A DNA stretch of 64,000 nucleotides. It comes from Pseudomonadota bacterium (GTDB taxonomy: Bacteria > Pseudomonadota > Gammaproteobacteria > Burkholderiales > Burkholderiaceae_C). The position numbers and the translations under genes were made by a program. The DNA lies in the NCBI GenBank assembly GCA_021845505.1, contig JAJZVU010000014.1, positions 19,842-83,841 of the forward strand, written 5' to 3'. This document shows, one piece after another, positions 58,076-64,000 of this stretch (position 1 is the stretch's first letter; every line of letters starts with the position of its first letter). The notes under the pieces are model-generated. The model had not been told where the DNA came from, did not search any database, and worked only from the letters and a program-made list of their open reading frames with translations.

Positions 58076-58118
58076 GTTGGCTCCTCGATGGTTGCGGCGA
58101 CGACGATGTGCCGGGCGA

Positions 58119-58160
58119 ATCATGATACTTGTGCAATAGTCTTGTCAATCTTTTTGTATC
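58119..58160 (-). promoter_or_regulatory. Diiron-operon promoter with GATAC / GTATCATGAT motif pair
   Basis: Read on the minus strand, GATAC (58160-58156) precedes GTATCATGAT (58128-58119) by 32 bases, as at paaZ (31). A consensus -35 TTGACA lies at 58148-58143 and TATCAT at 58127-58122 is a -10 with a 15-base spacer, so the 10-mer would cover the -10. A further GATACA at 58268-58273 lies nearer paaG. Confidence 0.65.
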
Positions 58161-58335
58161 GTTTCATGCTGGGGAAAACACGTAGGGCATTGCGCATTGC
58201 AACAGGCCATGCATGGCTTTTTTCGTCCTGAAGCCGCCGAACGACCCTTGTCAGCACTGTTTTTTCCGATACACTTGCGCCAATCCCTGGTTGATTCCTG
58301 TTGCTTTTCAACTCCCGCCGTTCGCCCATCCCGAG

Positions 58336-59139
58336 ATGAAGTACGAGCACATCCTCCACGACCTCGTCGACGGCGTGGCGACGATCACGCTGAACCGCCC
58401 CGACAAGCTCAACTCCTTCACCGAGGCGATGCACGCCGAGCTGCGCGCCGCGCTCGACGCGCTGCAGGCCGACGCGAGCGATGAACGGGCGCGCGTGCTG
58501 GTGCTCACCGGCGCCGGGCGCGCGTTCAGCGCCGGGCAGGACCTGGGCGACCGCGCGGTGGCCATCGAATCCGGCAACCCGCCCGACATCGGGGATACCG
58601 TTGAGCGCAACTACAAGCCGCTGGTGATGCGGCTGGCCAACCTGCGCGTTCCCACGCTGGCCGCGGTCAACGGCATCGCGGCCGGCGCGGGGGCGAGCCT
58701 GGCGTTGGCCTGCGACATCACCGTGGCGGCCAGCTCGGCCTCGTTCCTGCAGGCCTTCACCAGGATCGGCCTGCTTCCCGACACCGGCGGGACCTGGTTC
58801 CTGCCGCAGCGCGTGGGCATGGCGCGCGCCCTCGGCCTGGCGCTGCTGGCACCCAAGCTGCCGGCCACCCAGGCCGCCGACTGGGGCCTGATCTGGGCCG
58901 CGGTCGACGATGCCGAGTTCCCGGCCACGGTCGCCTCGCTGGCGCGCCAGCTCGCGCAGGCGCCGACCAAGGCGCTGGTACGCACCCGGCAGGCCATGCA
59001 CGCCGCAGCCACCCATACCCTGGAGCAGCAGCTGTCGCTGGAGGGCGCGTACATGCGCGAGCTCGGCTGGAGCGCCGACTACGCCGAGGGCGTCGCGGCT
59101 TTCGTCGGCAAGCGTGCGCCGCGTTTCACGGGGCGCTGA
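58336..59139 (+). CDS. paaG: 2-(1,2-epoxy-1,2-dihydrophenyl)acetyl-CoA isomerase
   Basis: This 267-residue crotonase has oxyanion-hole segments AFSAGQDLGDRA and NGIAAGAGASLALACD and the PaaG-specific catalytic Asp149 in IGLLPDTGGTWFLPQ. PaaG rearranges ring-1,2-epoxyphenylacetyl-CoA to oxepin-CoA, and it also isomerises later double bonds. The ATG at 58336 is used; an in-frame ATG at 58213 would add residues with no similarity to the family. Its presence implies that a ring epoxide is formed in this organism. The stop overlaps paaH (TGATG). Confidence 0.92.
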   Translation: MKYEHILHDLVDGVATITLNRPDKLNSFTEAMHAELRAALDALQADASDERARVLVLTGAGRAFSAGQDLGDRAVAIESGNPPDIGDTVERNYKPLVMRLANLRVPTLAAVNGIAAGAGASLALACDITVAASSASFLQAFTRIGLLPDTGGTWFLPQRVGMARALGLALLAPKLPATQAADWGLIWAAVDDAEFPATVASLARQLAQAPTKALVRTRQAMHAAATHTLEQQLSLEGAYMRELGWSADYAEGVAAFVGKRAPRFTGR

Positions 59140-60692
59140 TGCATACGGCCATGCAGATGCGCGATGTCGAGGCGGCGCTGCCGCAGTCGGTGGTGGTCGG
59201 GGTGGTCGGCGCGGGCACGATGGGCAGCGGAATCGCCCAGGTCGCCGCGACCGCCGGCCACACGGTGTTGCTGCTCGACGCGCGCCCCGGCGCGGCCGCC
59301 GCTGCGGTCGCCACGCTGCGCGCCGGCCTCGCCCGCCTGGTCGACAAGGGGCGCCTCGATGCCGCCCAGGCGCGCGCCGCGGGCGAGCGCCTGCAGGCGG
59401 TGGACGACCTGGAGCGGCTCGCCTGCTGCGGGCTGGTCGTCGAGGCCATCGTCGAGGAGCTCGAGCCCAAGCGCCAGCTGCTGCGCAGCCTGGAGGCGCT
59501 GCTCGCCGACGACGCCATCCTCGCCAGCAACACCTCGTCGATTTCCATCACCGCCATCGCCGCCGCGCTGCGCCGCCCGCAGCGCGTGGCCGGGCTGCAC
59601 TTCTTCAACCCGGCTCCCGTGCTGCCGCTGGTCGAGGTGGTCGCCGGCATGGTCAGCGCGCCCGAGGTGCTGCGCACCCTGCTGGCCACCGCGGCGGCGT
59701 GGGGCAAGACCCCGGTGCTGGCCGCCTCCACCCCCGGCTTCATTGTCAACCGGGTCGCGCGGCCGTTCTACGGCGAGGCGCTGCGCCTGGCCGGCGAGCG
59801 CGCCGCGGCCCCCGCCACCATCGACGCCATCTGTCGCGACTGCGGGGGCTTTCGCATGGGCCCCTTCGAGGTGATGGACCTGATCGGGCTGGACGTCAAC
59901 CTGGCGGTGACCCGCTCGGTGTGGGAAGGCTTCTTTCGCGACCCGCGCTTCACGCCGTCGCTGATGCAGCAGGAACTGGTCGCTGCCGGGCACCTGGGCC
60001 GCAAGTCCGGGCGCGGCTTCCACGACTACCGCGAAGGCGCCGGCCCGGCCGCGCCGGAGCAGGAGCCCGCGCACCCGCTGCCTTCGCGCATCGAGGTCCT
60101 CGGCGCCTCGGCCGCGGCCGTCGCGCTGGCCGAACGCCTGGCCGAGCGAGGCGTGGCGTTCAGCCGCGGCCCCGGAGACGGCGAGCGCATCGCGCTGGCC
60201 GACGGCGCCGCGCTGTACCTCGGCGACGGCCGCAGCGCGACCCGTCGCGCCGCGGAATCGGGCGTGGCCGCCAGCGTGGTCGTCGACCTGGCGCGCGACT
60301 ACCGCAGCGCCCCCCGCCTGGCGATCGCCCCGGCGCTGCAGTGCCCCCCGCAGCAGGCGCAAGCCGCCGCCGGGCTGCTGCAGGGCGCCGGCTACGCGGT
60401 CAGCCGCCTGGCCGACACCCCCGGGCTGGTGCTCATGCGCACCGTCGCGATGCTCGCCAACGAGGCCGCCGATGCCGTGCAGCAGGGCGTATGCTCGGCC
60501 GCTGCGGTGGACACCGCGATGCGCCTGGGCACCAACTACCCCCTCGGCCCGCTGGCCTGGGCCGACGCCCTCGGCGTTCGCCAGGTGGTCGGCGTGCTCG
60601 ACCACCTCGCGGCCGCCTACGGCGAGGACCGCTATCGTGTTTCGCCCTTCCTGCGCCAACGCGCGCTTGCCGGATGGAATTGCCATGAATGA
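59139..60692 (+). CDS. paaH: 3-hydroxyacyl-CoA dehydrogenase of the phenylacetate pathway
   Basis: This 517-residue NAD-dependent dehydrogenase has a Rossmann motif VGVVGAGTMGSGIAQVAATAGH and catalytic regions SNTSSISITAIAAALRRPQRVAGLHFFNPAPVLPLVEVV. Two C-terminal 3HCDH domains follow (RVARPFYGEALRL and NEAADAVQQGVCSAAAVDTAMRLGTNYPLGPLAWAD), as in E. coli PaaH. It oxidises 3-hydroxyadipyl-CoA. It overlaps paaI by eight bases. Confidence 0.93.
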   Translation: MHTAMQMRDVEAALPQSVVVGVVGAGTMGSGIAQVAATAGHTVLLLDARPGAAAAAVATLRAGLARLVDKGRLDAAQARAAGERLQAVDDLERLACCGLVVEAIVEELEPKRQLLRSLEALLADDAILASNTSSISITAIAAALRRPQRVAGLHFFNPAPVLPLVEVVAGMVSAPEVLRTLLATAAAWGKTPVLAASTPGFIVNRVARPFYGEALRLAGERAAAPATIDAICRDCGGFRMGPFEVMDLIGLDVNLAVTRSVWEGFFRDPRFTPSLMQQELVAAGHLGRKSGRGFHDYREGAGPAAPEQEPAHPLPSRIEVLGASAAAVALAERLAERGVAFSRGPGDGERIALADGAALYLGDGRSATRRAAESGVAASVVVDLARDYRSAPRLAIAPALQCPPQQAQAAAGLLQGAGYAVSRLADTPGLVLMRTVAMLANEAADAVQQGVCSAAAVDTAMRLGTNYPLGPLAWADALGVRQVVGVLDHLAAAYGEDRYRVSPFLRQRALAGWNCHE

Positions 60693-61152
60693 CCTCAGCG
60701 ACCTGAGCACCGCGGGCGAGCTCGCGCAGCGCACCGCCGACGCGATGTGGCCCCGCGACCGTGTCGCCCGCCTGCTGGGCATGCGCCTGGTGGAAGTCGC
60801 GCCGGGCCGCGCCAGCCTGGAGATGACCATTCGCGACGACATGGTCAATGCCTTCGGCATCTGCCATGGCGGGATGATCTTCGCGCTCGCCGACACGGCC
60901 TTCGCCTACGCCAGCAACACCGACGACCGGATCACCGTGGCGTCGGCCTGCCACGTCGACTTCATCGCGCCCGGGCGCGTCGGCCAGACGCTGCGCGCCG
61001 AGGCCTGCGAGCGCTCGCGCAGCGGCCGCACCGGGGTCTACGACGTGACCGTGCAGACCACGGACGGCGCGACGGTGGCGCTGTTCCGCGGCAAGTCGCA
61101 TCGCCTGCAGGGCGAGGTCACGGCGACCCTGGCGGCCATGGCGCAAGGCTGA
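60685..61152 (+). CDS. paaI: Phenylacetyl-CoA pathway hot-dog thioesterase
   Basis: This 155-residue hot-dog thioesterase has [20 protein letters not shown] with the catalytic-type Asp, and [23 protein letters not shown]. PaaI hydrolyses ring-hydroxylated phenylacetyl-CoA and dead-end CoA esters, relieving CoA sequestration. The ATG at 60685 lies within the end of paaH. Its presence is consistent with an oxygenating step that yields by-products. Confidence 0.92.
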   Translation: MNDLSDLSTAGELAQRTADAMWPRDRVARLLGMRLVEVAPGRASLEMTIRDDMVNAFGICHGGMIFALADTAFAYASNTDDRITVASACHVDFIAPGRVGQTLRAEACERSRSGRTGVYDVTVQTTDGATVALFRGKSHRLQGEVTATLAAMAQG

Positions 61153-61200
61153 GCGGGGCCCGCGCGAGCCCGCCGAAGACCAGCACACGAGGAGACCAGC

Positions 61201-62526
61201 ATGCCCACCCGCACACCCTCCCCCGGCGACCTCGAGCCCATCGAGCGCGCCAGCCGCGACGAAATCGCCGCGCTGCAATTGCAGCGCCTGCGCTGGTCGC
61301 TGCGCCACACCTACGACCACGTCGCGCCCTACCGCGCCCGCTGCGAGCAGGCCGGCGTGCATCCGGACGACCTGAAGACCCTGGCCGACCTGGCGCATTT
61401 CCCCTTCATGACCAAGGCCGACCTGCGCGAGCACTACCCCTTCGGCCTGCTGGCGGTGCCGCGCCAGCGCCTGGCGCGGCTGCACGCATCCTCGGGAACC
61501 ACCGGCAAGCCCATCGTGGTCGGCTACACCCTGCAGGACCTGAGCCACTGGGCCGACGTGGTCGCGCGCTCGCTGCGCGCTGCCGGCGCGCGCCCCGGCG
61601 ACATGGTGCACAACGCCTACGGCTACGGCATGTTCACCGGCGGCCTGGGCGCGCACTACGGCATCGAGCGCGCCGGCTGCATCGCGGTGCCGATGTCGGG
61701 CGGCCAGACCGAGAAGCAGGTGCAGGCGATCCTCGACTTCGAGCCCGACTTCCTGATGGTCACGCCGTCGTACTCGCTGGTCATCGCCGAGGAGTTCGCG
61801 CGCCAGGGCGTTTCGCCCGAGAGCATTTCGCTCAAGGTGGGGATCTTCGGGGCCGAGCCCTGGGGCGAGGGCATGCGCGGCGAGATCGAGCGCATGCTGG
61901 GAATCGATGCGCTGGACATCTACGGGCTCACCGAGGTGATGGGCCCCGGCGTGGCCAGCGAGTGCATCGAGAGCAAGGACGGCCCGGTGATCTGGGAGGA
62001 TCACTTCTACCCGGAGATCATCGATCCCGAAACGGGCGAGGTGCTGCCCGACGGCGAGGAGGGCGAACTGGTGTTCACCTCGCTGACCAAGGAGGCCTTC
62101 CCGGTGATCCGCTACCGCACCCGCGACCTGACGCGGCTGCTGCCGCCGACCGCCCGTTCGTTCCGGCGCATGGGCCGCATCACCGGCCGCAGCGACGACA
62201 TGCTGATCATCCGCGGGGTCAACGTGTTCCCGACCCAGGTCGAGGAGCAGGTGCTGCGCGACCGCCGCCTCAGCGGCAACTACCAGCTGGTGATCAGCCG
62301 CGCCGGGCACATGGACGAGCTCGAGGTGCGCTGCGAGGTGCAGCGCGAACTGCAGGGACGCCTCAGCCCTGCCGACTTCGAGGCCATCGGGCGCGAGTTG
62401 CAGCACCACATCAAGACCATGATCGGCGTGTCGACCCAGGTCACGGTGCTCGAGGCCGACGCGATCCCGCGCACCCTGGTGGGCAAGGCCAGGCGGGTGA
62501 TCGACCAGCGACCCAAGCAATCCTGA
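61201..62526 (+). CDS. paaK: Phenylacetate-CoA ligase
   Basis: This 441-residue AMP-forming ligase has the P-loop [50 protein letters not shown] and the C-terminal domain with [23 protein letters not shown]. It activates phenylacetate with ATP and CoA. The C-terminal Lys-containing [11 protein letters not shown] is the expected adenylation and acylation region. A GAGGAGA site precedes the ATG. It defines this locus as a phenylacetate pathway. Confidence 0.95.
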   Translation: MPTRTPSPGDLEPIERASRDEIAALQLQRLRWSLRHTYDHVAPYRARCEQAGVHPDDLKTLADLAHFPFMTKADLREHYPFGLLAVPRQRLARLHASSGTTGKPIVVGYTLQDLSHWADVVARSLRAAGARPGDMVHNAYGYGMFTGGLGAHYGIERAGCIAVPMSGGQTEKQVQAILDFEPDFLMVTPSYSLVIAEEFARQGVSPESISLKVGIFGAEPWGEGMRGEIERMLGIDALDIYGLTEVMGPGVASECIESKDGPVIWEDHFYPEIIDPETGEVLPDGEEGELVFTSLTKEAFPVIRYRTRDLTRLLPPTARSFRRMGRITGRSDDMLIIRGVNVFPTQVEEQVLRDRRLSGNYQLVISRAGHMDELEVRCEVQRELQGRLSPADFEAIGRELQHHIKTMIGVSTQVTVLEADAIPRTLVGKARRVIDQRPKQS

Positions 62527-62537
62527 GGAGCCCAGCG

Positions 62538-63743
<1,206 letters not shown>

Positions 63744-63791
63744 GCGGAGCCCGTCCGAGCGGGCACCACGTGGCGCCGCACGGCGCAGCGC

Positions 63792-64000
63792 TCAGCCCGC
63801 GGCGTCGGGCAGCGCCTGCGCCTCCTCGCGCCAGACCTCGGTGAAACACTCGATGACCCGCGCGCGCAGCCTGGGGCTGGCGGCGGTGCCGGCATCGAAA
63901 TGCTCGGCCAGCAGGCCCGCCAGCCGGCTGCGCTCGAGGGCGCGCAGCGCCAGGAAGTCCTCCACGGTGCGGCGCGGGTCGAGCGCTCCGCCGGCCGCCA
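63792..64000 (-). CDS. C-terminal fragment of an unidentified protein, possibly a TetR-type regulator
   Basis: This is the last 68 codons of a minus-strand frame that runs off the window. It ends FLALRALERSRLAGLLAEHFDAG, then SPRLRARVIECFTEVWREEA and a short tail. It is helical and resembles the ligand-binding end of some regulators. Since PaaR-type TetR repressors often flank phenylacetate genes, that is a possibility, but the DNA-binding part is not in view. Confidence 0.4.
   Translation of the reverse strand, partial: AAGGALDPRRTVEDFLALRALERSRLAGLLAEHFDAGTAASPRLRARVIECFTEVWREEAQALPDAAG

Overview
The window is GC-rich and gene-dense, with short intergenic gaps, many ATGA or TGATG start/stop overlaps, and no tRNA, rRNA, CRISPR array, insertion sequence or phage gene that I can see. 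The gene content (form I CO dehydrogenase with an RcoM-type regulator, protocatechuate 4,5-cleavage genes of the pmd/lig type, feruloyl-CoA synthetase, a 2-methylcitrate cycle with sigma-54 PrpR, and a phenylacetate operon) suggests a metabolically versatile, aromatic-degrading betaproteobacterium, probably of the order Burkholderiales. This is inferred from gene content only.

Layout. 0-6 kb: a BenE-type transporter, a haloacetate dehalogenase-like hydrolase, two tandem small heat-shock proteins, a Sel1-repeat protein and an acyl-CoA dehydrogenase. 5.6-14.8 kb: a minus-strand CO-oxidation locus in the order rcoM, coxM, coxS, coxL, coxG, coxD, coxE, xdhC/coxF-like, mocA-like. 14.9-22.1 kb: a DnaQ/GIY-YIG fusion nuclease, then prpR divergent from prpB-prpC-prpD with a textbook -24/-12 promoter. 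22.1-28.3 kb: a VOC protein and a three-gene heavy-metal RND efflux system. 28.7-33 kb: a hydroxycinnamate locus (fcs and a crotonase on one strand; a CouO-like amidohydrolase and a MarR regulator on the other). 33-37.7 kb: a branched-chain-type ABC transporter. 38-44.9 kb: ligJ-ligK-DUF1932-ligI-ligA-ligB-ligC with a LysR regulator. 45.7-49.5 kb: an HD-GYP protein, PagP and small proteins of unknown function. 50-63.7 kb: a phenylacetate (PAA) locus.

How the parts fit. Hydroxycinnamates would be imported, CoA-activated and shortened to benzoates, which enter protocatechuate meta-cleavage and end as pyruvate and oxaloacetate. A 15-bp palindromic element upstream of the lig operon recurs exactly upstream of the liv operon. 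A variant with symmetric compensating changes lies upstream of the fcs operon, so the three may share one regulator.

The most unusual part is the PAA locus. It has paaZ, paaX, paaG, paaH, paaI, paaK and paaJ, but no paaABCDE epoxidase genes. Where these would be expected there is a single R2-like (ferritin-like) dimetal carboxylate protein and a flavin/[2Fe-2S] reductase whose domain order differs from PaaE. The diiron operon and paaZ carry the same promoter-proximal motif pair at nearly the same spacing. I propose that this pair is a candidate alternative ring-oxygenating system for phenylacetyl-CoA. A PatZ-like acyltransferase without the ligase catalytic His lies in the same operon.
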